A stretch of DNA of 64,000 nt from Paenibacillus sp. FSL K6-0276 (GTDB lineage: Bacteria > Bacillota > Bacilli > Paenibacillales > Paenibacillaceae): contig NZ_CP150276.1 in assembly GCF_037977235.1 (NCBI RefSeq), positions 5,890,001-5,954,000 of the forward strand, read 5' to 3'. The translations under genes and the position numbers were made by a program. Below, piece by piece: positions 8,306 to 16,559 of this stretch. Each line of letters opens with the position of its first letter. Positions within the stretch are counted from its first letter, which is position 1. The notes below the pieces were generated by a model. The model did no database searches, was not told the DNA's origin, and saw nothing but the letters and a program-made list of their open reading frames with translations.

Positions 8306-8578
8306 ATGAACAATCTAAAGTGGGCAATCATAGGCCCAGGAAAAATAGCTGCCGAATTCGCTGCTGCTCTGAAAGAAATTGGTCTACATCTCCACACCAC
8401 ATAGCAATCACTATGAATACATCATAGAAAGCTTGCAGAACTTCAGGAAATCGCCGAGCTTGCCAAACGTAAAGACCTAATCGTCGCCGAAGCTATGACC
8501 ATCTACCATATACCCTTGCACAAAAAGCTGCGGCAAATCATTGATGAAGGTAAGATCGGACGCAGCTTCGAATCATAA
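8306..8578 (+). pseudogene. Gfo/Idh/MocA oxidoreductase remnant
   Basis: With a GGCGAGGTG site before it, the ATG opens MNNLKWAIIGPGKIAAEFAAAL, the Rossmann nucleotide-binding start of the Gfo/Idh/MocA family. The frame is lost after about 30 codons. A second frame resumes near 8428 with LAELQEIAELAKRKDLIVAE and AMTIYHIPLHKKLRQIIDEG, the family's EA-x-x-(W/Y) catalytic region, then stops at 8578. Most of the middle and the whole C-terminal domain are missing. Confidence 0.85.
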
Positions 8579-8607
8579 ACTGAAAACTATAGATCGAGCA
8601 TCATCTA

Positions 8608-8653
8608 AAGCGTTGGCAGCCCCTTGAAACCAAGGAGGCCCAACGCTTTTTTT
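8608..8653 (+). terminator. Intrinsic terminator
   Basis: AAAGCGTTGG ... CCCAACGCTTTTTTT stem-loop with seven T residues, downstream of the oxidoreductase remnant. It isolates the MFS gene promoter that follows. Confidence 0.85.
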
Positions 8654-8704
8654 GTCGCGGATAATATTTTTGAAACGGATGACAATATCCTTAGGCGATA
8701 TCTC

Positions 8705-8740
8705 ATAGGTACTTTTTAGTACCTATAGCACTTTAAAGTA
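8705..8740. promoter_or_regulatory. Palindromic operator cluster upstream of MFS gene
   Basis: Perfect inverted repeat ATAGGTACT (8705-8713) TTTT AGTACCTAT (8718-8726), followed within a few bases by ACTTTAAAGT and AGTACGTACT, two more short palindromes. This stack lies about 80-115 bases before the MFS start codon and looks like a repressor site. GTACT half-sites recall HxlR- or MarR-type operators, but no such regulator lies nearby, so the binder is unknown. Confidence 0.5.
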
Positions 8741-8818
8741 CGTACTATACTTAAGTGACACATGCCTTCATAATTGCACTTACCGGCCGGTGATTAACAG
8801 AGTGTAGGAGTGAAAGAC

Positions 8819-10027
8819 ATGTTGCTAGATCAAAAAAGAAGCACCCTGGCACTCTTGGCTTTAGCCATTAGCGCCTTTGCGATCGGAACCACCGAGTTTA
8901 TCAGTGTAGGGCTGCTGCCTTTAATCGCTGATGACCTGCATATACCGCTGACCACCGCAGGATTAACAGTTACTTTATACGCTTTAGGGGTAACTTTTGG
9001 CGCCCCGATCTTAACGTCCCTGACCACGGCGATATCGCGTAAAACATTATTGCTAATCATTATGATTGTTTTTATCCTCGGCAATAGTCTTGCCGCGGCT
9101 GCGGACGGAATTATAGTTCTGCTAATAGCTAGAGTAATATCCGCCCTATCGCATGGCCTGTTCATGTCGATTGCCTCGACCATTGCCGCCGACCTCGTAC
9201 ACGAGGATCGTAAGGCCAGTGCTATTGCGATCATGTTCACAGGGCTAACCGTAGCTACTGTTACTGGCGTCCCACTGGGTACTTTTCTAGGACAACAGCT
9301 AGGCTGGCGAGCTGCATTCATCGCCATTATTGCCATCGGGCTTATAGCGCTCATCGGTAATCTGTTCTTGGTCCCTGCCACAGGGCTGCGGAAAGGAACC
9401 CGAACGTCGCTTCGTGAGCAAGTTAAACTCGTGACGAACGGACGATTGCTGCTGGCCTTCGCAATCACTGCTTTAGGATATGGAGGCACATTTGTAGTCT
9501 TTACTTATTTATCGCCGCTTCTTCATGAAATCAGCGGTTTCAAAGAGAACACCGTTGCGGTCATCCTTCTTGTTTATGGCATAGCGATTGCTATCGGCAA
9601 CGTCATTGGAGGTAAAGCAGCCAACCGTAAACCTATGAATGCCCTATTCTACATGTTTGCTGTACAAGCTGTTGTACTGTTCGTCTTAACCTTTACCGCT
9701 CCCTATAAAGTGGCTGCACTACTCACGATCTTCTTTATGGGTCTGTTAGCCTTCATGAACGTACCCGGACTGCAAGTACATGTAGTTACACTTGCTGATC
9801 GATATGCTCCAAGTGCGAGAGACGTAGCATCTGCGCTGAATATTGCTGCTTTTAACGCTGGTATTGCCATCGGGGCCTATCTTGGCGGTATCGTGACGGA
9901 TCATATGGGACTAATTCATACCACTTGGGTGGGTGCAATAATGGTTCTATCCGCGGTATTCCTAACAGCCTGGAGTCGTGCGCTGGAGAAGAAAGATGAG
10001 ACCCTTCTCCAGTCTGAAGCTGCTTAA
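8819..10027 (+). CDS. MFS transporter, DHA1 family
   Basis: 402-residue major facilitator protein with 12 predicted membrane segments. The start AISAFAIGTTEFISVGLLP and LLIARVISALSHGLFMS are typical of the DHA1 AraJ/NepI/PbuE-like exporters of sugars, nucleosides or drugs. I place the start at the ATG at 8819, 8-9 bases after AGGAG; the GTG at 8810 overlaps that site. An aldo-keto reductase follows 59 bases later on the same strand, so they may share a transcript, and a palindromic operator cluster lies upstream. Substrate cannot be assigned. Confidence 0.88.
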   Translation: MLLDQKRSTLALLALAISAFAIGTTEFISVGLLPLIADDLHIPLTTAGLTVTLYALGVTFGAPILTSLTTAISRKTLLLIIMIVFILGNSLAAAADGIIVLLIARVISALSHGLFMSIASTIAADLVHEDRKASAIAIMFTGLTVATVTGVPLGTFLGQQLGWRAAFIAIIAIGLIALIGNLFLVPATGLRKGTRTSLREQVKLVTNGRLLLAFAITALGYGGTFVVFTYLSPLLHEISGFKENTVAVILLVYGIAIAIGNVIGGKAANRKPMNALFYMFAVQAVVLFVLTFTAPYKVAALLTIFFMGLLAFMNVPGLQVHVVTLADRYAPSARDVASALNIAAFNAGIAIGAYLGGIVTDHMGLIHTTWVGAIMVLSAVFLTAWSRALEKKDETLLQSEAA

Positions 10028-10086
10028 TAAGCTTTCCAATAACAACCCAAATAAACTTTTAAATATCTTAGGAGGTTAATTTTATT

Positions 10087-10929
10087 ATGGCTCAACATCT
10101 ACAGGATACAACTACATTGCACAACGGGGTAAACATGCCTTGGCTCGGACTCGGAGTATTTAAAGTCGAAGAAGGCGCAGAGCTGGTACAAGCGATTAAA
10201 TCCGCAATTGCACATGGCTACCGCAGCATCGACACAGCAGCGATTTATGAGAATGAGACTGGCGTAGGTCAAGCGATCAAAGAAGCTTTGCAGGAGAACA
10301 ACCTGTCCAGAGAAGATCTCTTCGTAACTTCAAAGGTCTGGACTGCAGATATGGGCTATGAAGAAACCATTGCCGCCTATGAGACTAGCCTAGCTAAGCT
10401 TGGACTTGAATACCTTGATCTATATCTTATCCACTGGCCGGTAAAAGGAAAATATAAAGAGACTTGGAGAGCGCTTGAAACATTGTATAAAGAGGGGCGC
10501 GTAAAAGCGATCGGGGTCAGCAATTTCCAGATCCATCATCTTGAAGATGTGATGAAGGATGCGGAAATTAAGCCGATGGTTAACCAAGTTGAGCTCCATC
10601 CTTATTTGAGTCAGCAAGAGTTGCTTAGCTTCTGCAAAGAACATGGAATCCAATTGGAAGCTTGGTCTCCGTTAATGCAAGGGCAATTGTTGGGTCAGCC
10701 TGTACTGAAACAAATTGCAGCTAAATACGGCAAATCCGTAGCTCAAGTGATTGTCCGTTGGGACCTACAACGTGGGATTATTACCATTCCAAAGTCCACT
10801 AAAGAGCACCGAATCATCGAAAACGTAGCTGTGTTTGATTTTCAGTTAACAGAAGAGGATATGACTCTAATTAACGCCCTGAATCAAGATCAACGGGTTG
10901 GTCCAGACCCAGACAATTTCGACTTCTAA
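10087..10929 (+). CDS. yvgN: Aldo/keto reductase, YvgN-like glyoxal reductase
   Basis: 280-residue NADPH-dependent aldo-keto reductase, closely resembling B. subtilis YvgN (methylglyoxal/glyoxal reductase, AKR5G) through its whole length, including HNGVNMPWLGLGVFKVEEG, WSPLMQGQLL and TIPKSTKEHRIIENV. The catalytic tetrad is visible as Asp49, Tyr54, Lys83 and His116 (GYRSIDTAAIYENE, FVTSKVW, YLIHWPVKGKYK). AGGAGG precedes the ATG. It detoxifies reactive aldehydes in the cytoplasm. The nearby MFS gene may be cotranscribed. Confidence 0.93.
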   Translation: MAQHLQDTTTLHNGVNMPWLGLGVFKVEEGAELVQAIKSAIAHGYRSIDTAAIYENETGVGQAIKEALQENNLSREDLFVTSKVWTADMGYEETIAAYETSLAKLGLEYLDLYLIHWPVKGKYKETWRALETLYKEGRVKAIGVSNFQIHHLEDVMKDAEIKPMVNQVELHPYLSQQELLSFCKEHGIQLEAWSPLMQGQLLGQPVLKQIAAKYGKSVAQVIVRWDLQRGIITIPKSTKEHRIIENVAVFDFQLTEEDMTLINALNQDQRVGPDPDNFDF

Positions 10930-10956
10930 GGAACAACGTAACAGCAATGACCTATG

Positions 10957-11057
10957 ACAAGAAGAAACGGCATTGCCGTCCTTTTAGGAACGGAATCCGT
11001 TTCTGCGGGAAATAGAAGGATAGTAAATGGCGTGGAACATATAAATTCTTATATTTT
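10957..11057 (+). repeat. Dispersed structured repeat, copy 3 (divergent, compensated)
   Basis: The most divergent copy. Outer arms are AGAAACGG / CCGTTTCT: both sides changed relative to the other copies yet still pair perfectly. The inner stem CCGTCCTTTTAGGAACGG is also paired. Module B is AAATAGAAGG ... TTCTTATATTTT. It follows yvgN and abuts a terminator. Confidence 0.8.
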
Positions 11058-11062
11058 GACGT

Positions 11063-11107
11063 AAAAAGATCCCATCCCTTATCAATCATAGGGTTGGGAT
11101 CTTCTTT
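11063..11107. terminator. Bidirectional intrinsic terminator
   Basis: AAAAGATCCCATCCCT ... AGGGTTGGGATCTTCTTT stem between the convergent yvgN (+) and greA-like (-) genes. Confidence 0.85.
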
Positions 11108-11118
11108 ATAATGCGGCA

Positions 11119-11598
11119 TTACATCATTTTAATTTCAAGCAATTCATATTTGATGATACCCATTGGTGCATTTACACTAACGATATCGCCGACTTTTTTA
11201 CCCAGCAATTCCTTGCCTAACGGGCTTTCATAGGAGATCTTATTATCTAGCACATCAGCTTCAGCAGCCCCTACAATTCTATATTCAATCTTCTCGGAGT
11301 ACTCTATGTCATTCAGGATTACAATACAGCCCATACTAACCTTCGACAAATCCATCTTACTCTCATCCACGATCCGGGCTTTGGTCAACATTTTCTCCAG
11401 AATCATAATACGAGTCTCCATGAACGATTGATCATCCTTGGCCGAATGGTACTCACTATTTTCCTTCAAGTCTCCATAGCTGATCGCCAATTTAAGCCGG
11501 GCTGCCAATTCCTTGCGCCCTACGCCTTTCAGTTCCTTCAGCTCTTCTTCTAATTTAGCCAACCCTTCTTTGGTCAAGAACACTTCTTCATTAGACAT
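11119..11598 (-). CDS. greA: GreA/GreB-family transcript cleavage factor (paralogue)
   Basis: About 160 residues with the two Gre domains: an N-terminal coiled coil (TKEGLAKLEEELKELKG) whose tip carries the acidic residues that reach the RNA polymerase active site (YGDLKENSEYHSAKDDQ), and a C-terminal FKBP-like domain (SYESPLGKELLGKKVGDIV). It rescues backtracked polymerase. I use the ATG at 11598, 8 bases after AGGAG; upstream in-frame starts lack a site. The tip reads ENSEYHSAKDD where housekeeping GreA usually has ENAEYDAAKE, so this may be a second GreA paralogue; the gene symbol is therefore loose. Confidence 0.85.
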   Translation of the reverse strand: MSNEEVFLTKEGLAKLEEELKELKGVGRKELAARLKLAISYGDLKENSEYHSAKDDQSFMETRIMILEKMLTKARIVDESKMDLSKVSMGCIVILNDIEYSEKIEYRIVGAAEADVLDNKISYESPLGKELLGKKVGDIVSVNAPMGIIKYELLEIKMM

Positions 11599-11714
11599 GT
11601 TTACAACTCCTATTTTGGATGCTTTATTGTATTTTAACCTATATTTCATAATCATGCGAAAAGAAAAATCCCTGCCACAATTGAACATTGGGCAAGGATG
11701 TCAATGCTGCATCA

Positions 11715-12002
11715 TTATTCTGGCAAATGCTCTTTACAGAAAAGGAGCAGCGCTGCTTCCTCATCCTCTTCCATATCAAAATCAAGCAACTGACCTGTTG
11801 TGGTCTCCTGCAGATCATAACTCACGATGCTGACCTGATCTTCATCCACTTTAATAATCGCTCTAGCGGATACTCCGTTCTCTACATACAATTCATCATC
11901 TTCTGGAACGTCCAGTTGAACCACGAATTCATACCGCTTACCGGTTAGTATACCAAAAGGATCCTTTACATTCTCCACGTTGTAGCTCGTAAATGTCAAC
12001 AT
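11715..12002 (-). CDS. Small acidic protein, DUF6509-like
   Basis: 95 residues, beta-rich and acidic, with VKDPFGILTGKRYEFVVQLD near the start and EEDEEAALLLFCKEHLPE at the end. From memory this matches a small Bacillales family (DUF6509) of unknown function; the family label is tentative. AAAGAGG precedes the ATG. It lies between greA-like and rlmN, all on the minus strand, with gaps of 78 to 116 bases. Confidence 0.75.
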   Translation of the reverse strand: MLTFTSYNVENVKDPFGILTGKRYEFVVQLDVPEDDELYVENGVSARAIIKVDEDQVSIVSYDLQETTTGQLLDFDMEEDEEAALLLFCKEHLPE

Positions 12003-12080
12003 TGCTCAATCAACCTCTTTTCCTAATACCTGCCACGTCATTGTATCACAAAAAGCTGCATGAAGGAGTCGACTCGTCCA

Positions 12081-13151
12081 TCAAGCCATAGCTTTAGACT
12101 TCTTGATCTGTTTGCTTCGCAACTGTCCACATGCAGCATCAATATCCACACCATGCTCCAGACGGGTACTTACACTAACACCCTGCTTCTTCAAGGTATC
12201 AAAAAAGGCCCGCACGGTCTCCCGATCAGTTCTTTGATATTGGCTGTGCTCATCGACTGGATTATAAGGAATCAAGTTCACATTGACGAGTTGACGCCGA
12301 TCACCGATTAGCTCGGTTAGCTCAAGCGCATGCTCCTTGCCGTCATTAACATCCTTCATCAGAATGTATTCTAACGTAATTCTCCGATTTGTTTTTTTCA
12401 AATAATAATCTATGGACTCCATTAATTTCTCGATCGGAATCGCCTTGTTAATCTTCATAATCTTCGTCCGCAGCTCATTATTAGGTGCGTGAAGAGATAC
12501 TGCCAAGTTCACTTGTGTATTCGCATCGGCAAATTCAACGATCTTGTTAGCAAGTCCACTCGTCGATACAGTAATCCCTCTACCCGCGATCGCTAGTCCC
12601 TTATGGTCCTTAATAATCGATAAGAAATCGAGCAAGTTCTTGAAGTTGTCGAACGGTTCGCCAATACCCATGACTACAACGTGACTAACCTTTTGTTCAA
12701 GGTTTGCCGCATCCAGATGCTGTTGGACCTTCATAATCTGCTCCACAATCTCACCGCAGGAAAGATCACGACTCTTCGCTAACAGTCCGCTGGCGCAAAA
12801 GCTACAGCCGATATTACATCCAACCTGAGTAGTGACACATACGGACAAACCGTATTTCTGTCTCATAAGCACCGTCTCGATCAGGTTGCCATCCTTCAAA
12901 CGGAATAGGAACTTAATCGTCCCATCCGCAGACTCCTGCTTCACATGTTCTTCCAACGTATGGATCACATAGTGCTGCTCCAGTAATTCTACACAATCTT
13001 TATTTACATCGAGCATTTCTGAGAATTCTGTAATCCGCTTCCGATAAAGCCAATCCCAGACCTGCGTTGCTCGAAATTTTTTATGTCCTCGTTCCAACAG
13101 CCATGCCGCCAGTTGATCAAAAGTTAATCCATAAATGGATTCCATATTCAT
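12081..13151 (-). CDS. rlmN: 23S rRNA/tRNA adenine C2-methyltransferase RlmN
   Basis: 356-residue radical-SAM methyltransferase that methylates C2 of A2503 in 23S rRNA and A37 of some tRNAs. The [4Fe-4S] motif CxxxCxxC reads CNIGCSFC. The SAM-binding GIGEPFDN and the conserved C-terminal IDAACGQLRSKQ, which carries one of the two methyl-transfer cysteines, are present; the other lies in the N-terminal/core region expected for RlmN. The match to B. subtilis RlmN (SLHAPNNELRTKIMKINKAI, NLIPYNPVDEHSQYQR) is close, so this is RlmN rather than the resistance enzyme Cfr. AGAGGA precedes the ATG. Confidence 0.93.
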   Translation of the reverse strand: MNMESIYGLTFDQLAAWLLERGHKKFRATQVWDWLYRKRITEFSEMLDVNKDCVELLEQHYVIHTLEEHVKQESADGTIKFLFRLKDGNLIETVLMRQKYGLSVCVTTQVGCNIGCSFCASGLLAKSRDLSCGEIVEQIMKVQQHLDAANLEQKVSHVVVMGIGEPFDNFKNLLDFLSIIKDHKGLAIAGRGITVSTSGLANKIVEFADANTQVNLAVSLHAPNNELRTKIMKINKAIPIEKLMESIDYYLKKTNRRITLEYILMKDVNDGKEHALELTELIGDRRQLVNVNLIPYNPVDEHSQYQRTDRETVRAFFDTLKKQGVSVSTRLEHGVDIDAACGQLRSKQIKKSKAMA

Positions 13152-13307
13152 TCGTTATCCTCTTTTCAAAACATTAAAGTTCAGTCCATCACTACTCATT
13201 GTCTCAAATTTTTTTTATTTAAACAAGGGGAGTTGTAGCGTTGCGTCGAAGTTTACACCATTAGAAGTCAGTTCTATGAAATTACATCTGAGGAGAGATC
13301 GAAGCAA

Positions 13308-14369
13308 ATGAGCTCAACAACAATAAAAATCATCGGCTTTACCCTACTAGCTGCCGTTCTAATCCTTGGTGGTTTTTTACTGTATATTACCATTACCGAT
13401 TATAAGCCAAAGGAGATAACTCCGCTAACGGTAAACCATAATCAGGAACAAATGATGAAGCAGGGAGAGCCTTTTTCGATAACCACCTTTAATATTGGTT
13501 ACGCCGGGCTGGATAAGGATCAGGATTTCTTTATGGATGGTGGAACGAAGTCACGCTCAAGCAGCGAGGGACAAACGAAGACAAATCTTGAGGCCATAGC
13601 TTCCCTAATGACATCTACAGGCTCGAACCTATTCATGTTGCAAGAGGTAGATGTTGACTCCTCCCGTAGCAACCGTATAAATGAAGTCTCCTACTTATTG
13701 AATAAGTTCTCTGATTACAGCAACGTATTCGCGACGAACTACAAGGTACCTTGGGTACCGATTCCTGTACTTGATCCGATGGGCTCGGTGTACAGCGGTT
13801 TATTAACCTTATCCCAATTTGGCAGCACAAGTAATGTTAGATATGATCTCCCGGGAAAAGAAGCCTGGCCTCGCCAACAGCTTGATCTCGACCGTGCCTT
13901 TATGGAGAGCAGGTTCCCCGTCGATAGCGGAAAAGAACTGATTCTGATCAATCTTCATTTATCAGCTTTTGACCAAGGTGGAACGATTCGCAAGCAGCAA
14001 TTAGAGTACCTATCGACTTATATTCAAAAAGAGAACGATAAAGGCAATTACCTCATTTTAGGGGGAGACTGGAACCATTCCCTACCGGGTACAACCCCTG
14101 AAGCCTTCGAGACCACCCAAACTTGGCCGGAATGGCTACAGCAGTTCCCTGAAGATTTTAAACCTGAGGGCTTTCAGTGGGCTGTCGATGCTAAAGTACC
14201 GTCCGTCCGGACACTCGATGTAGCCTATTCAGAAGGTGTGAATTTCCGGGCTGTAATTGATGGTTTTCTTGTGTCACCAAATATCACAATAAGTGGACTA
14301 CAGGGCCATGACTTATCTTTTGAACACAGCGATCATAACCCTGTAACAGCCACTCTTATTCTCAAATAA
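13308..14369 (+). CDS. Membrane-anchored endonuclease/exonuclease/phosphatase-family protein
   Basis: 353 residues. One N-terminal membrane segment (about residues 7-28) is followed by an extracellular EEP domain. The metal and catalytic motifs are all visible: FNIGYAGL (Asn), LQEVDVDSSR (Glu), NLHLSAFD (His), GGDWNHS (Asp, Asn), DGFLVS and SDHNPV (Asp-His). EEP proteins hydrolyse phosphodiester or phosphomonoester bonds in nucleic acids or lipids; the substrate here is unknown. GAGGAGAG precedes the ATG. Divergent from rlmN and convergent with the deacetylase at 14393. Confidence 0.85.
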   Translation: MSSTTIKIIGFTLLAAVLILGGFLLYITITDYKPKEITPLTVNHNQEQMMKQGEPFSITTFNIGYAGLDKDQDFFMDGGTKSRSSSEGQTKTNLEAIASLMTSTGSNLFMLQEVDVDSSRSNRINEVSYLLNKFSDYSNVFATNYKVPWVPIPVLDPMGSVYSGLLTLSQFGSTSNVRYDLPGKEAWPRQQLDLDRAFMESRFPVDSGKELILINLHLSAFDQGGTIRKQQLEYLSTYIQKENDKGNYLILGGDWNHSLPGTTPEAFETTQTWPEWLQQFPEDFKPEGFQWAVDAKVPSVRTLDVAYSEGVNFRAVIDGFLVSPNITISGLQGHDLSFEHSDHNPVTATLILK

Positions 14370-14392
14370 GATCCAGTCTTGGATCATTGATG

Positions 14393-15655
14393 CTACTTAA
14401 AAATGACGAATTTCATGTCTTTCTCTTGAAAATACTTAATGATAGCGGGCAACGCCTCTACGGTAATCTTCTTTTCGTGAAAGAGATACACTCCGCCGGA
14501 CGGATCAGTATGATGAACATATTGAAGGATATCTTCTGGGCTCTTAACTTTCCAATCCTCAGAATCACGATTCCATAACAGAACCTTCATCTGCTGTTCC
14601 GTCACCTTGGCGGCTAACTTTTTATTAATCGCACCATAAGGAGGCCGAAAAACAGTTATTGGCGATTGAATGATTTGTTCCAACGCCTGATTTGCCTTCG
14701 CCAAATTATTTCGGTTCTGCTCATCCCCATTGTCGGTCATCTTGCTATGATCCCACGAATGACTTCCAATCGACATCCGATGCTCACTCGCGTACTTAAC
14801 CGCTTCCACATTATGAGCTACCTTATTCCCAACAAATAAAAAGGTGGCTGCCACCTCATGTTCTACTAGAATATCTACGATTTCTTTCGTATACTTCGAC
14901 GGACCATCATCAAATGACAAAGCCACGTAACCCTTCGGCAAGCTATATTCGTATTTATTCTCGGTTAATTCAATTTCTTCATACGTCTTTATCTGTTCCT
15001 GAGGAGGCTCCGAGGGTTCTGGCGTAGGTTCATCTTGCTGGTTATTGATTAACACCGTCTGAGCATCGGGGACAAGCGGCAGAGAGAGGATTGGCTCAAT
15101 TTGCTCAGAACTACTTCCACGTACGGGATCTTTCAACGCTTCTGCACTGTCCATGAGTTGTCCATCCATTCGAAGAGATAATACAAGTACCAAACAAGTG
15201 AACATGATACACTGCAGTGTAGCCTTTCCGATCCGGTTGCTCTTCTTTCTGCTTTGCCTACGTACTGGCTCTATTGAGGGAAGCATCGTTTGAACTACCC
15301 TCTCCTCTTCAGCATGGGGATAGTCCTGTTGCTTTAATTGAAGGAGTTGCGATACATAATATTCAGAGCAGGCAAAATACAGCGTTTCGCTGAAGGCTTT
15401 GTTCATTATGATCAGCGTACTGTAATAACTGTTACGAAAAGGATCCCATTTCGGATATAATGACAATCTCATTCTTTCCCCGGAAAAGGGACCCAGGGCA
15501 TTTAGTTGTTCATATGTAAATTCATCAATGGTAAGCATGCATCTTTCATACCCGACATTACGAGTTAGCCCTACCTCAATCTGATAATCGGCCTGCTTAT
15601 GCTCAAGCGACAGTAACTCAATCATTAGAATGGTACTCGATTCAATTGATGCCAT
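14393..15655 (-). CDS. Type II membrane polysaccharide deacetylase with novel N-terminal domain
   Basis: 420 residues in three parts. Residues 1-140 form a cytoplasmic domain of no family I know. About residues 150-167 are a membrane segment (IMFTCLVLVLSL) preceded by basic residues. After a proline/glutamate-rich linker comes a NodB deacetylase domain with motif 1 SFDDGPS, motif 2 GSHSWDH (two metal histidines), motif 3 RPPYGA, the NRDSEDW segment and LFHEKK. It should deacetylate cell-wall polymer outside the membrane. Its start is 5 bases after the stop of the coiled-coil gene at 15661, so the pair is an operon. Confidence 0.88.
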   Translation of the reverse strand: MASIESSTILMIELLSLEHKQADYQIEVGLTRNVGYERCMLTIDEFTYEQLNALGPFSGERMRLSLYPKWDPFRNSYYSTLIIMNKAFSETLYFACSEYYVSQLLQLKQQDYPHAEEERVVQTMLPSIEPVRRQSRKKSNRIGKATLQCIMFTCLVLVLSLRMDGQLMDSAEALKDPVRGSSSEQIEPILSLPLVPDAQTVLINNQQDEPTPEPSEPPQEQIKTYEEIELTENKYEYSLPKGYVALSFDDGPSKYTKEIVDILVEHEVAATFLFVGNKVAHNVEAVKYASEHRMSIGSHSWDHSKMTDNGDEQNRNNLAKANQALEQIIQSPITVFRPPYGAINKKLAAKVTEQQMKVLLWNRDSEDWKVKSPEDILQYVHHTDPSGGVYLFHEKKITVEALPAIIKYFQEKDMKFVIFK

Positions 15656-15660
15656 GAATC

Positions 15661-16383
15661 CTATGTATCTCCGTTTCCATCATTTCGTCCCGTCAGCGTG
15701 TTGCCATTCCCAAAAGGGACGGTCATACGATTGGTAAAATCGCTGATCATACCAGAGAGGTATGCCTTTTCTTGGCGGATCGTATCGTACTTCTGTCTTA
15801 AATGAGCGTTTTCAATTTCAATCCGCCCGAGCTTCTCTTCCAGATCATTCATCTTCTTGAGCTTTTCCGCATGAGCTTCGTTATGCTTTTGGATCAGACT
15901 TACATACTTTTGATGCTCTAGATCAATCGTACTTTTTAATTCTTCAATCTCTGAAGAGAGGGTGGTCTGAAGCTCCCGATAATCCTCCAGCACTTGATCG
16001 ACTTTCAAATTCTTCTCAATCAATTTATGCTCGAGCTCTCGGACGCTCTTCTCTCTTTCCTCAATAACCTTATTGAGGTTCTTCATGTCCCGGTTCAGAC
16101 GTTCAACATGACTGCTGGAATGGGTCAACCGATCCTGAAGTTCATTCATATTCGTCTCCGCATGCTGTCTGGCCTGAATGATCTGCTCCACGGAGAAGAT
16201 CAAATCGAGTGATTTTTTATCAAGCTGAGCTTTACCCGTAGTAACCACTCCTGCTAAAGTCTCGCCAGCGATCTGGTCCTCTACTTCCTCGCCCTGCTCT
16301 TCTGATAATTGCACCTTTTGAACCATACCCGGTTTGGACTGCTTATCCACTGAATCTTTCTTTTTAAAAAAGGGAGAAATCAT
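15661..16383 (-). CDS. Coiled-coil protein, partner of the deacetylase
   Basis: About 240 residues. From about residue 75 to 215 it is continuous heptad-rich coiled coil (ERLNRDMKNLNKVIEEREKS, KMNDLEEKLGRIEIENAHLR). The N-terminus is MISPFFKKKDSVDKQSK with no signal peptide, and the C-terminus is glycine/asparagine rich. I chose the ATG at 16383; the GTG at 16395 overlaps the GAGG site. The next gene starts 5 bases later. No known family. The deacetylase's unassigned cytoplasmic domain and this soluble coiled coil may interact, which is inference. Confidence 0.75.
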   Translation of the reverse strand: MISPFFKKKDSVDKQSKPGMVQKVQLSEEQGEEVEDQIAGETLAGVVTTGKAQLDKKSLDLIFSVEQIIQARQHAETNMNELQDRLTHSSSHVERLNRDMKNLNKVIEEREKSVRELEHKLIEKNLKVDQVLEDYRELQTTLSSEIEELKSTIDLEHQKYVSLIQKHNEAHAEKLKKMNDLEEKLGRIEIENAHLRQKYDTIRQEKAYLSGMISDFTNRMTVPFGNGNTLTGRNDGNGDT

Positions 16384-16530
16384 TGATCTTATCACCTCAA
16401 TTATAAAAAAATGTCAAAAAATGTCGAGTGCCCACGAGTCTATTATAGTTTACTTGTCTTGTCTGTAAGTGAGCCTTTATATCTAACTTTTTGAATTGGA
16501 TCAAAAGACCTAGTTCTCGCCAATAACAAG

Positions 16531-16553
16531 AAAAAAGCACCCTTGCGGGTGCT
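16531..16553 (-). terminator. Intrinsic terminator
   Basis: AGCACCC TTGC GGGTGCT stem-loop followed on the minus strand by TTTTTTC, just after the stop of the secreted protein gene at 16560. Confidence 0.85.
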
Positions 16554-16559
16554 CTGGTT

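Noticed and set aside
8830..9489. 219-codon open frame antisense to the MFS exporter
   Set aside because: Coding bias of the plus-strand transporter leaves the opposite frame open; no ribosome-binding site and low-complexity Ala/Ser/Arg product.
12081..13151. Possible Cfr antibiotic-resistance methyltransferase
   Set aside because: Central and C-terminal blocks match RlmN (LHAPNNELRTKIMKINKAIP, IPYNPVDEHSQYQR), not Cfr.
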